Shown: positions 1 through 6,908 of the stretch, in pieces
Position numbering within the stretch: position 1 is the first letter of the stretch
Layout: every line of letters begins with the position of its first letter
NCBI GenBank assembly: GCA_018268785.1
Contig: JAFDVY010000002.1
Span: 1-64,000 of the forward strand
Length of the DNA: 64,000 nucleotides
Source: Acidobacteriota bacterium
GTDB lineage: Bacteria; Acidobacteriota; Terriglobia; Acidiferrales; UBA7541
Direction: 5' to 3'
The notes under the pieces: model-generated
The model's database searches: none
The model's input: only the letters and a program-made list of their open reading frames with translations
Told to the model about the DNA's origin: nothing
Position numbers and translations under genes: made by a program

Positions 1-95
1 ACTCCCGTAGGCACGAAGGTGACTTCCCTCGGCCGCGGAATCTTTCGTCTTGATCCTGTTTCGAATTGAGGCCGCGCGATAATTTCAAGCGCATG

Positions 96-1064
96 CTATT
101 TCAGTGCGCCAGCTTTCCGAAGTAAATCTTTCGTCCCCGCCATGCTGATGCGAGAACACTCTTCCGGCGTTCCGCCTCCGCTCCAATGCGTCTCCAGGCT
201 CATCGTTCCCCGATAGCCATCCTTCATCAGAGCTTTGAATTGTTCGACGTAGGCAATCTTTCCCTGTCCCATCGCGGCCCAGCCGAATTTTCCGTCGGCC
301 TTCGTAATCACGTCCTTCAAATGGACGTGCCCGATGCGATTCTTCGGAATCTTTGCGTATCCGTCCGGGAAGGGAACTTCCCCGTCTGCCGCGGCATTTC
401 CCGGATCCCAGTTGAGCACAAAATTCTTCGCTGGAACCGCCGCAAGCAGCCGCGCCGATTCCGCTCCCGTGGACGTATTGCACTCGTATTCGTTTTCAAG
501 CACGAGTACCACGTCCTTCTTGGCAGCCTTGGCGCAAAACTCGCGGATTTTCGCGTCCATTGCATCGCGATACGGCTTGTCGTCTTCCAGTTTCCAGAAG
601 TCGAACATGCGCACCTTGTTCGTGCCAAAGAATCCCGCAATCGCGATGCTCTTCTCCAGCACCTCGTCCTGCTGGTCAAACGTAAAGTTCGCGTTGTAAG
701 CCGATCCCGTTGGGCTGAATTTCGATTTTGCCGCGCCAGGCCAATCCACTTTGAATAGCGGGCTGGCAATGTCCGTGACTCTCAAATCGTATTTCGCAAC
801 AAGCCGTTTCGCTTCCGCGAGTTCCTTATCGCCGAGCCCTAGAATATTTTTCTGCCATAACTCCCGAATCTCGATATTGCTCAGGCCAAATTCATTCACA
901 GCAACTTCTATCGCGTGACCGAAATCCTGCGAGATCTCATCGGTGATTACGGAAAGTTGGAACACGCAGTCCAGCTTAGGCGCTCGCGCCGCGCTCGTCC
1001 ATTTTGGTATTGCCATCGCGCCCGCCGCCAGCCCCGCTTTCTTCAATAGTTCCCGTCGTTTCAT
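96..1064 (-). CDS. Tat-exported sugar phosphate isomerase/epimerase-like TIM barrel protein
   Basis: The 322-residue product starts with a twin-arginine signal (RRELLKKAG, residues 3-11, then an Ala-rich stretch), so it is probably exported folded. The rest matches the AP-endonuclease-2/xylose-isomerase-like TIM barrel family. Putative metal ligands sit at strand ends: E190 in LENEY, D220 in NWDPGN, H246 and H248 in GHVHLKD, and E291 in SLETHW. Such proteins isomerise or epimerise sugars, or act on inositol or hydroxypyruvate; the substrate cannot be told from sequence. It is transcribed away from serC and has no operon partner in view. Family assignment is firm, reaction open. Confidence 0.85.
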   Translation of the reverse strand: MKRRELLKKAGLAAGAMAIPKWTSAARAPKLDCVFQLSVITDEISQDFGHAIEVAVNEFGLSNIEIRELWQKNILGLGDKELAEAKRLVAKYDLRVTDIASPLFKVDWPGAAKSKFSPTGSAYNANFTFDQQDEVLEKSIAIAGFFGTNKVRMFDFWKLEDDKPYRDAMDAKIREFCAKAAKKDVVLVLENEYECNTSTGAESARLLAAVPAKNFVLNWDPGNAAADGEVPFPDGYAKIPKNRIGHVHLKDVITKADGKFGWAAMGQGKIAYVEQFKALMKDGYRGTMSLETHWSGGGTPEECSRISMAGTKDLLRKAGALK

Positions 1065-1182
1065 TGGGCCCCCGCTCCGCGCTCATTCTACCTCCACTTT
1101 TGCATCCTCCGCGGCGTGATATTCTAGAGGGCCGCAACCCTGCTGCCGGCCCTGCAATCCTTCGCCGCTCCGGCTTGCACGC

Positions 1183-1204
1183 AAAAAAAAGGGCCACTGG
1201 CCCC
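1183..1204 (-). terminator. Terminator-like hairpin on the minus strand
   Basis: Read on the minus strand, a GGGGCC-AGT-GGCCC hairpin is followed by eight Ts, the form of an intrinsic terminator. It lies in the divergent gap between the Tat-exported protein gene and serC. There it could stop transcription from serC toward the isomerase gene, or act as a leader attenuator for that gene. On the plus strand the same hairpin lies just before the serC ribosome binding site. Confidence 0.45.
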
Positions 1205-1218
1205 TCTGGAGAAAAAAC

Positions 1219-2337
1219 GTGTCTTCCCTGGTTACCGTTCCTGCCGCAAAACGCGTCTTCAATTTCAACGCGGGCCCCGCTGCCTTGCCGCTCTCCGTCC
1301 TCGAGCGCATTCGCGAAGAGCTGCTCGATTGGCGCGGCTCCGGAATGTCCGTCATGGAAATGAGCCATCGCTCGCCGGAATTCGAAAGTATCAATGCGGC
1401 AGCGGAAGCAGGTTTGCGCAAGCATCTCGCCGTCCCCGACGACTACGCCATCATCTTCGTCCAGGGCGGCGGAAGCATGCAGTTCACTATGGCGCCAATG
1501 AACCTTTGTGTGCCGAACAAGCCTGTGGATCTGATTCACACCGGCACCTGGACCGCAAAAGCCCTTGGGGAATTGAAAAAGGGAATCAATCACCGCATCG
1601 CGGCAACCACCGAACCCGTAAGGTTCACGCGAGTGCCCAGCCAAAGCGAACTCTCTCTCTCCGCTGACGCCTCCTATGTTCACATGTGCACCAACAACAC
1701 CATTGAAGGCACGCAGTTTCACGCCATGCCTATAACCGGTGAAGTTCCTCTGGTCGCCGATATGTCCTCAGACATCGCATCACGCCCTATCGATGTAAGA
1801 AAATTCGGCGTCATCTTTGCCGGCGCGCAGAAAAATCTGGGCCCCAGCGGAGCGACCGTAGTCATCATCCGCAAAGACCTGGCCGAACGCGCAGATAAAA
1901 ATCTGCCGACTCTTCTCCAATACCGTACGCACATCAAGGAGAAGTCGCTATACCACACGCCGCCAACCTTCGCGGTCTATATCATTAGCCTTGTAATGGA
2001 GTGGATCGATTCCCTGGGCGGAATCGCAGCGGTGCAAAAGCGCAACGAAGCCAAGGCAAAGCTGCTCTACGACACCGTCGACGGCAGCAGCGGCTACTTC
2101 AAGTGCCCCGTCGAAAAAGACTCCCGTTCGCTGATGAACGTCGTCTTTCGCATAGCCGGCGGAGACGAAGCCGTAGAAAAGGAATTCGCCAAGCAGGCTG
2201 GAGCTGCGGGACTCGTCGGCACGCCAGGGCATCGCTCGGTCGGCGGGATGCGCATTTCTCTCTACAACGCAGTCGAACTAGCTGCGGTCGAGGCCCTGAC
2301 CGGTTTCATGAAAGAATTCCAGCGCAAACGCGGATAA
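1219..2337 (+). CDS. serC: Phosphoserine aminotransferase
   Basis: Catalyses the PLP-dependent transamination of 3-phosphohydroxypyruvate with glutamate, the second step of serine synthesis; it can also serve the pyridoxine route. The 372-residue length and motifs are typical: N-terminal FNAGPAALP, the glycine-rich VQGGGSMQF, the PLP lysine K205 in GAQKNLGPSG, and the C-terminal GHRSVGGMRISLYNA. Translation most likely starts at GTG, since a GGAG motif lies eight bases upstream and no in-frame ATG is better placed. The next gene follows after 23 bases and may be cotranscribed. serA and serB are not in the window. Confidence 0.95.
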   Translation: MSSLVTVPAAKRVFNFNAGPAALPLSVLERIREELLDWRGSGMSVMEMSHRSPEFESINAAAEAGLRKHLAVPDDYAIIFVQGGGSMQFTMAPMNLCVPNKPVDLIHTGTWTAKALGELKKGINHRIAATTEPVRFTRVPSQSELSLSADASYVHMCTNNTIEGTQFHAMPITGEVPLVADMSSDIASRPIDVRKFGVIFAGAQKNLGPSGATVVIIRKDLAERADKNLPTLLQYRTHIKEKSLYHTPPTFAVYIISLVMEWIDSLGGIAAVQKRNEAKAKLLYDTVDGSSGYFKCPVEKDSRSLMNVVFRIAGGDEAVEKEFAKQAGAAGLVGTPGHRSVGGMRISLYNAVELAAVEALTGFMKEFQRKRG

Positions 2338-2360
2338 CTTTCGAATAGGCACAGAGAATT

Positions 2361-2897
2361 ATGAGCGCCCATAACCTTACAATTTTCATCCACATTTCTT
2401 CCGCGTTGATTTTGTTTTTCGCCTTCGGGATCGAATGGGCCGCAGTCTCGTTTCTTGGCAAAGCCCAGAACGCTGAAGAAGCGGGGCATTGGCTGCGTTT
2501 GGCCAAGCTGGCTCCCATCGTCAACGGACCGGCTCTTCTGGTCGCAATATTATCGGGCGCCTATCTCGCATCACTTAACAGCGCGTTCAAGCAAGGCTGG
2601 GTTTCTGCTTCCTTTATTGGCATCGCCATCGTCGCTGCAATTGGAGGAGCTATCAACGTTCCTAAACTGCGTGCGATCCGGGCGGCGATTCCCAACGGCG
2701 GCCCTTCACTCGCAGCGGCTCTGCAAACAAGAGCGCTGCCTGTCTCAGTCCGTTTGCGAACATTCACAACTCTCGCCATCGTTTTTACGATGGTGACCAA
2801 GCCTCCCTTTGGTCGCTCGCTATTGGAGCTCTTCGCCGGTCTGATTATTGGATTCCTGTTGAGTATCCCCGCGCTCACTCGCAACAAGGCAGCTTAA
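2361..2897 (+). CDS. Small integral membrane protein (DUF2269-like)
   Basis: A 178-residue protein with about four hydrophobic segments (roughly residues 8-30, 52-70, 82-102 and 150-172) joined by short basic loops, and no signal peptide cleavage site. The layout, with His in the first helix (FIHISSAL) and TKPP before the last, resembles the DUF2269 group of bacterial inner membrane proteins, whose function is unknown. It is close behind serC on the same strand, but nothing links the two functionally. A bidirectional terminator lies directly downstream. Confidence 0.7.
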   Translation: MSAHNLTIFIHISSALILFFAFGIEWAAVSFLGKAQNAEEAGHWLRLAKLAPIVNGPALLVAILSGAYLASLNSAFKQGWVSASFIGIAIVAAIGGAINVPKLRAIRAAIPNGGPSLAAALQTRALPVSVRLRTFTTLAIVFTMVTKPPFGRSLLELFAGLIIGFLLSIPALTRNKAA

Positions 2898-2907
2898 TAA
2901 TCGAAAA

Positions 2908-2945
2908 AAGGGCGCCGCTCGCCGTCGAGCCGCGCCCTTCCTTTT
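2908..2945. terminator. Bidirectional intrinsic terminator
   Basis: An AAGGGCGC/GCGCCCTT stem is flanked by A-rich sequence on the left and a T-run on the right. It separates the convergent membrane protein and pirin genes and can end transcription from both sides. Confidence 0.75.
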
Positions 2946-2959
2946 TGACTCACTTTCGT

Positions 2960-3658
2960 TTACGCCAGATCAAACAACAGCACTTCCGCCTCGTCCGCTC
3001 CGACCAGCTCCAGCGTCTTTTCTTTCGAAATCTCCGCGCCGTCGCCCGTCTCGAGCTTCTTCCCGTTCAGCGTCACGCTTCCGCGCGCCACCTGCACGTA
3101 AGCATGCCGTTCCGGTTTTAATGCGTGCTGCACCTTTTCTCCCGCACCAAGAATCGTCGCGTACAAATCGTTGTCCTGCCGGATCTTCACCGAACCATCG
3201 CGTCCATCCGGTGAAACCAGCAAACGCAACTTTCCGCGCTTCTCTTCCGTCGAAAAATATTTCTGGTCGTACGCCGGTTTGTACCCGTTCTTGTCCGGGA
3301 ACATCCAGATCTGATACAGATGCACCGGCTCCGTCTTCGACGCGTTGAACTCGCTGTGCGCGACACCCGTTCCCGCGCTCATGTACTGTACGTCTCCCGG
3401 CTTGATCGTCGAGCCATTCCCCATGCTGTCCTTGTGAGACAGCGCGCCTTCCAGCACGTACGTCACGATTTCCATGTCGCGGTGCGGATGCGTCGGAAAC
3501 CCGCCGCCCCCCGCCACACGATCGTCGTTCATCACGCGCAGCGTCCGAAACTCCACATGCTTCGGATCGAAGTATTCCGCGAACGAAAACGTAAACCGCG
3601 TATTCAGCCAGCCGTGATCGGCATGCCCGCGTTCATTGCTCTTGCGAATCGTAATCAT
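2960..3658 (-). CDS. Pirin family protein (bicupin)
   Basis: A 232-residue pirin/YhaK-type bicupin. The metal-binding residues of the N-terminal cupin are present: H57 and H59 in THPHRDME, H101 and E103 in GVAHSEFN. Conserved context includes the RVMNDDRVA segment and GDVQYMSAGTGVAHSE. Bacterial pirins are iron proteins, some with quercetin 2,3-dioxygenase activity and some acting as redox sensors; the role here is not known. The start ATG follows a strong GGTGGAGG ribosome binding site. Expression is probably high and regulated, because the promoter upstream is perfect consensus with a palindrome in its spacer. Confidence 0.9.
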   Translation of the reverse strand: MITIRKSNERGHADHGWLNTRFTFSFAEYFDPKHVEFRTLRVMNDDRVAGGGGFPTHPHRDMEIVTYVLEGALSHKDSMGNGSTIKPGDVQYMSAGTGVAHSEFNASKTEPVHLYQIWMFPDKNGYKPAYDQKYFSTEEKRGKLRLLVSPDGRDGSVKIRQDNDLYATILGAGEKVQHALKPERHAYVQVARGSVTLNGKKLETGDGAEISKEKTLELVGADEAEVLLFDLA

Positions 3659-3694
3659 CCTCCACCCCCTGGGTCACATCCAACTGACACCCCG

Positions 3695-3723
3695 ATTATA
3701 GTTGTTATAACGACTATTGTCAA
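3695..3723 (-). promoter_or_regulatory. Perfect consensus sigma-70 promoter with operator-like palindrome, for the pirin gene
   Basis: On the minus strand TTGACA and TATAAT are separated by exactly 17 bases, 37 bases before the pirin ATG. The spacer contains a near-perfect 16-base palindrome at 3700-3715 with core GTTATAAC. A repressor bound there would block RNA polymerase, so strong, tightly repressed expression is inferred. No regulator gene is adjacent. Confidence 0.75.
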
Positions 3724-3863
3724 GAGGAATGTTGGGTCGCCCCTATCTCCTTTCCCCTCTTCCCTTTACACCCTTTCCACCCTTTTCCTCACCTGTCCCT
3801 CCCTCCTCTTCGCGCCCTTCCTTCTTTGGTGTAAAGTGAAAGATGGACTGAGGCTCACCATCT

Positions 3864-5204
3864 ATGGATTCCGTCACTTCCACCGCAGAATCGAAAAAGA
3901 CTGCCGTCACCGCGCCCCCCCGCGAAACCGTTACCATCACCGACAATCGCACCGGCAAATCCTACGAGGTTCCCATCACCCACGGCACCATCCGCGCCAT
4001 GGACCTCCGCCAGATCAAAGTCGACGCCAACGATTTCGGCATGATGAGTTACGACCCCGCCTTCAACAACACCGCCTCCTGCATCAGCCGCGTCTCTTAT
4101 ATCGACGGCGACAAAGGCATCCTGCGTTATCGCGGCTATGCCATCGAAGAACTCGCAGAAAAGAGCACCTATCTCGAAACCGCTTATCTCCTCCTTCACG
4201 GCGAGCTTCCCACCGAATCTCAGCTAAAAGACTGGTCCTGGCACATTTCCCATCACACCTTCATCCACGAAAGCATCAAGAAATTTCTCGACGGCTTTCA
4301 TTACGACGCCCATCCCATGGGCATGATGATCTCCACCATCGCCGCGCTTTCTACCTTCTATCACGACGCAAAAGACATCCTGAATCCCGAATCGCGCCGG
4401 AAACAAACGTTTCGCCTCATCGGCAAAATGCCAACCATCGCCGCGTTCGCTTATCGCCACACGCTCGGCATGCCGTTCGTCTATCCTGATAACGACCTCA
4501 GCTACCCTGGCAATTTTCTGAACATGCTTTTTCGCACCACCGAATCGCGCTATCGCCCGAATCCCACACTCGAGCGCGCCCTCGACATTCTCTTCATCCT
4601 CCATGCCGACCACGAACAAAACTGTTCCGCCAACGTTATCCGCGGCGTCGGCAGCTCCCATGTCGATCCCTATTCCGCAACCGCCGCTGCAATCGCCGCC
4701 CTTTACGGCCCGCTTCATGGCGGCGCCAATGAAGAAGTCGTCCGCATGCTCCATGAAATCGGCTCCGTCTCCAAAGTTCCCGATTTCATCAAGCGCGTCA
4801 AAGCCGGCGAAACCAAACTCATGGGCTTTGGCCACCGCATCTACAAGAATTACGATCCGCGCGCCCGCATCATCAAGCGCGTCGCCTACGAAGTCTTCGA
4901 CCTCATGGGCAAGAATCCGCTCCTCGAAATCGCGCTCGAGTGCGAACGCATCGCCCTCGAAGACGAATATTTCGTCAAGCGCAAGCTCTACCCGAACGTG
5001 GACTTCTACACCGGACTCATCTATCAATCCATGGGCTTCCCCATGACCATGTTCCCCGTTCTCTTCGCCATTCCGCGTACTTCCGGCTGGCTCTCGCAGT
5101 GGCAGGAAATGCTGCTCGATCCAGAACAGAAAATCGCGCGCCCGCGCCAGATCTATCTTGGCCATGACGCACGCGGCTACGTGCCGATGGATAAGCGCGG
5201 TTAA
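3864..5204 (+). CDS. gltA: Citrate synthase
   Basis: Condenses oxaloacetate and acetyl-CoA to citrate, the entry of the TCA cycle. The 446-residue chain carries the His-His-Asp catalytic set: H285 in PLHGGANEEV, H324 in GFGHRIYK, and D380 in NVDFYTG. It also has the N-terminal beta-rich segment and the SCISRVSYIDGDKGILRYRGY region of type I hexameric-like enzymes. The first about 25 residues are Ser/Thr/Ala-rich and poorly conserved. The 100 bases upstream are strongly pyrimidine-rich with no clear promoter. sucA, another TCA gene, lies 30 kb away on the other strand. Confidence 0.97.
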   Translation: MDSVTSTAESKKTAVTAPPRETVTITDNRTGKSYEVPITHGTIRAMDLRQIKVDANDFGMMSYDPAFNNTASCISRVSYIDGDKGILRYRGYAIEELAEKSTYLETAYLLLHGELPTESQLKDWSWHISHHTFIHESIKKFLDGFHYDAHPMGMMISTIAALSTFYHDAKDILNPESRRKQTFRLIGKMPTIAAFAYRHTLGMPFVYPDNDLSYPGNFLNMLFRTTESRYRPNPTLERALDILFILHADHEQNCSANVIRGVGSSHVDPYSATAAAIAALYGPLHGGANEEVVRMLHEIGSVSKVPDFIKRVKAGETKLMGFGHRIYKNYDPRARIIKRVAYEVFDLMGKNPLLEIALECERIALEDEYFVKRKLYPNVDFYTGLIYQSMGFPMTMFPVLFAIPRTSGWLSQWQEMLLDPEQKIARPRQIYLGHDARGYVPMDKRG

Positions 5205-5238
5205 CCGCTGTTACAATTCTGGAAAGCTTTCGTGTGGA

Positions 5239-5261
5239 GCGAATCCGCCTCTCGGGTTCGC
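5239..5261 (+). terminator. Stem-loop after gltA
   Basis: A nine-pair stem (GCGAATCCG/CGGGTTCGC, one G-T pair) with a five-base loop lies 35 bases after the gltA stop. It lacks a T-run, so it may stabilise the transcript end rather than terminate by itself. Confidence 0.35.
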
Positions 5262-5307
5262 CAGGCCAATCGTGATTGGATTTGAAACCTTGAATTAAAG
5301 AGGAAGA

Positions 5308-5709
5308 ATGTCTCAGCCTCCCAACACGCCATTGCACGCAGGCCCGCGCCGCCGCAGCCAGCGCGTGCTCATGCAAGTCCCCGTTAAGTTGACTGGCGCG
5401 GACGCGCAAGGGGCCAAATTCGAGGAAGAAACCGAGACTCTCGCCATCAACGCCCACGGCGCCCTCGTCCTGATTCAGGCGCGCCTCACCAGTGGCTCAA
5501 AAATTCAGCTTCAGCACAAACGCACTTCCGAAGAGCAGGAGTGCCACGTTGTGTTTCTCGGGCCCGTTCGCGGCAACAAAGCGGAAATCGGCCTCGAATT
5601 TTCCGCCCCGCGTCCGCAATTCTGGCGCGTTGCCTTCCCGCCCGAAGACTGGTCCCCCAAGAGCCCCGAGTCCCGCACCGTATCGAACACCTGGACCCAG
5701 AAAAAATAA
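5308..5709 (+). CDS. PilZ domain protein
   Basis: A 133-residue cytoplasmic protein that is essentially one PilZ domain. The RRRSQR segment near residue 12 corresponds to the RxxxR c-di-GMP-binding arm. The AINAHGALV segment near residue 49 occupies the place of the D/NxSxxG motif, with H replacing the Ser/small residue, so ligand binding may be weak or altered. The C-terminal part (KAEIGLEFSAP..FWRVAFPPEDW) is typical of PilZ proteins in this phylum. A good ribosome binding site (AGAGGA) precedes the ATG. Probably a c-di-GMP effector; partner unknown. Confidence 0.8.
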   Translation: MSQPPNTPLHAGPRRRSQRVLMQVPVKLTGADAQGAKFEEETETLAINAHGALVLIQARLTSGSKIQLQHKRTSEEQECHVVFLGPVRGNKAEIGLEFSAPRPQFWRVAFPPEDWSPKSPESRTVSNTWTQKK

Positions 5710-5715
5710 CCCCCA

Positions 5716-6495
5716 TCAGTAAGCGTGAAAAAATCCTCTGGACCGCTGCAGAGAGACTTCGATCCCGAACAGCTTTCTTAGGTTCGCTTCAGTCAGGACC
5801 GCTTCCTTAGGGCCGTCCAGAAGGATTCCGCCGCCTCGCAGCAGGATTATCCTCTCCATCTCAGGAATAATTTCATTCACATGGTGCGTCACCAGCAAAA
5901 TCGCCAGCCCGGACTGAGCCAATTCCCGCATCGTATCCCGTAACTGAAATTGCGCCGCAATATCCAAAGCATTGCTCGGCTCATCGAATAGCAGCGTCTT
6001 CGGCTCGTGCACCAGCGCCCGCGCAATTAAAGTCCGCTTCGCTTCTCCGCTCGACATGTGCATCACGCAGCGGTCCGCCAGATGCGAAATTCCCAGCCTC
6101 TCCAAAGCCGCGTCGCTTCGACGCAATAATTCCGTGTCCGGCCGATGATGCGGAAAAATCCGCGTGCTGCTGAAAAACCCGCTGAGCACAACGTCCCGCC
6201 CCGTCGCATCCGTCGTGCACGCCGCCAGCAAATCCGGCGAAACAATCCCCAGCAAATTCCGCAGCTCGAACACATCCCATCGCTCGCGCCCCAGAATCGC
6301 CATCGACGATCCTTCGCGCGCCAGCGGATAGCACTCTCGCGTAATCGTTTTGATCAGCGTGGATTTCCCGCATCCATTCGGCCCCAGGATACAAACGTGC
6401 TCGCCCGTCTCGATCCGCAGCGACACATTTTCCAGCGCGGCGCGTTCTCCGCGCATCACCGTCACACGATTCAGCTCAATCAGCGGCGAACTCAT
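5716..6495 (-). CDS. Orphan ABC transporter ATP-binding protein
   Basis: A 259-residue ABC ATPase with Walker A GPNGCGKST (38-46), a signature written MSSGE (147-151) instead of LSGGQ, Walker B LLFDEP (168-173), and the H-loop histidine H204. It resembles the ModF/YlmA group of soluble ABC ATPases more than a dedicated importer subunit. No permease or binding protein lies nearby, so transport is not established. The 3' end converges with the PilZ gene at a six-base gap. The upstream region holds two terminator hairpins and the candidate RNA gene, so it likely has its own promoter just before the ATG. Confidence 0.8.
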   Translation of the reverse strand: MSSPLIELNRVTVMRGERAALENVSLRIETGEHVCILGPNGCGKSTLIKTITRECYPLAREGSSMAILGRERWDVFELRNLLGIVSPDLLAACTTDATGRDVVLSGFFSSTRIFPHHRPDTELLRRSDAALERLGISHLADRCVMHMSSGEAKRTLIARALVHEPKTLLFDEPSNALDIAAQFQLRDTMRELAQSGLAILLVTHHVNEIIPEMERIILLRGGGILLDGPKEAVLTEANLRKLFGIEVSLQRSRGFFHAY

Positions 6496-6568
6496 GAACT
6501 TGGATTACTCCTCCAGAGCAACTTAGGCGCAAATACGTTCGGCTATCTTACCCAAGCTCCCCTAAAAC

Positions 6569-6592
6569 AAAAAAAGCGCCGTCTCCGGCGCC
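6569..6592 (-). terminator. Intrinsic terminator upstream of the ABC ATPase gene
   Basis: On the minus strand a perfect GCGCCG-GAGA-CGGCGC hairpin is followed by seven Ts and then GTTTT. It lies between the candidate RNA gene and the ABC ATPase start, so it would catch read-through from the RNA gene or end a short second transcript. Confidence 0.65.
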
Positions 6593-6620
6593 ATCGCTAG
6601 CTGGATCGAAAATCGAGGGG

Positions 6621-6674
6621 GGCGGTTTGAATTTCTTGGTTCGTGACACAAAAAACCAAAGATTCAAACCGTCC
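6621..6674. repeat. Long imperfect inverted repeat between two terminators
   Basis: Two arms of about 21 bases share a ten-base perfect outer stem (CGGTTTGAAT/ATTCAAACCG) and an inner stem (TTGGTT/AACCAA) around an A-rich loop. The element fills the gap between the candidate RNA's terminator and the next one. It has no coding potential on either strand. It may be a processing or stability element, or a decayed mobile hairpin. Confidence 0.5.
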
Positions 6675-6677
6675 TGC

Positions 6678-6848
6678 AAAAAAAATAGGAGGCAAAACCT
6701 TTTGGATTTCGCCTCCCGGGGTGGGGTGTTACGGGACGTTGCCCTCAGCAGCCGCGCCTCCCTGCCCTGCCAGGCAGGGGCGCCGCATCACTCGCGTGTT
6801 GCTTTGCCGCATCGCGGTAAGAGACTTACCACCAAAGGGCTCGTCTGT
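6678..6848 (-). ncRNA. Candidate structured non-coding RNA, family not recognised
   Basis: The minus strand carries a promoter, about 130 bases of hairpin-rich sequence without a convincing reading frame, and an intrinsic terminator. From the 5' end: an outer CCC..GGTGG segment that can pair with CCACC..GGG before the terminator; a perfect hairpin GGTAAG-TCT-CTTACC; two direct copies of GATGCGGC; and a long G+C hairpin built on GCGCC..CCTGCC/GGCAGG..GGCGC. The terminator stem GGAGGCGAAATCC/GGTTTTGCCTCC is followed by eight Ts. Size and architecture would fit 6S RNA, but no conserved 6S bubble was recognised. SRP RNA, tmRNA, RNase P and common riboswitch cores were looked for by eye and not found. 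Confidence 0.6.
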
Positions 6849-6854
6849 GAGCGT

Positions 6855-6883
6855 TATGTAGCACCTGGGCTTGCCGCTGTCAA
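6855..6883 (-). promoter_or_regulatory. Promoter of the candidate RNA gene
   Basis: TTGACA and TACATA are 17 bases apart on the minus strand, with TG one base before the -10 box (extended -10). It begins 25 bases beyond the stop of the hybrid kinase gene, so the RNA does not need read-through from that operon. Predicted start is near 6848. Confidence 0.6.
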
Positions 6884-6908
6884 CGCTTATCTGGGTGATA
6901 ACCTTTTC

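Noticed and set aside
3726-3837. The pyrimidine-rich tract upstream of gltA as a special regulatory element
   Set aside because: It is low-complexity sequence without mirror symmetry or a defined motif. A similar tract occurs near 43260, so it is more likely compositional.
6678-6848. Assignment of the RNA as tmRNA, SRP RNA, RNase P RNA, or a SAM, cobalamin or c-di-GMP riboswitch
   Set aside because: No tag-peptide frame or CCA-type tRNA-like end, no GGAAGCAGCC tetraloop region, no RNase P cores, and no matching riboswitch cores were seen. 6S RNA remains open.
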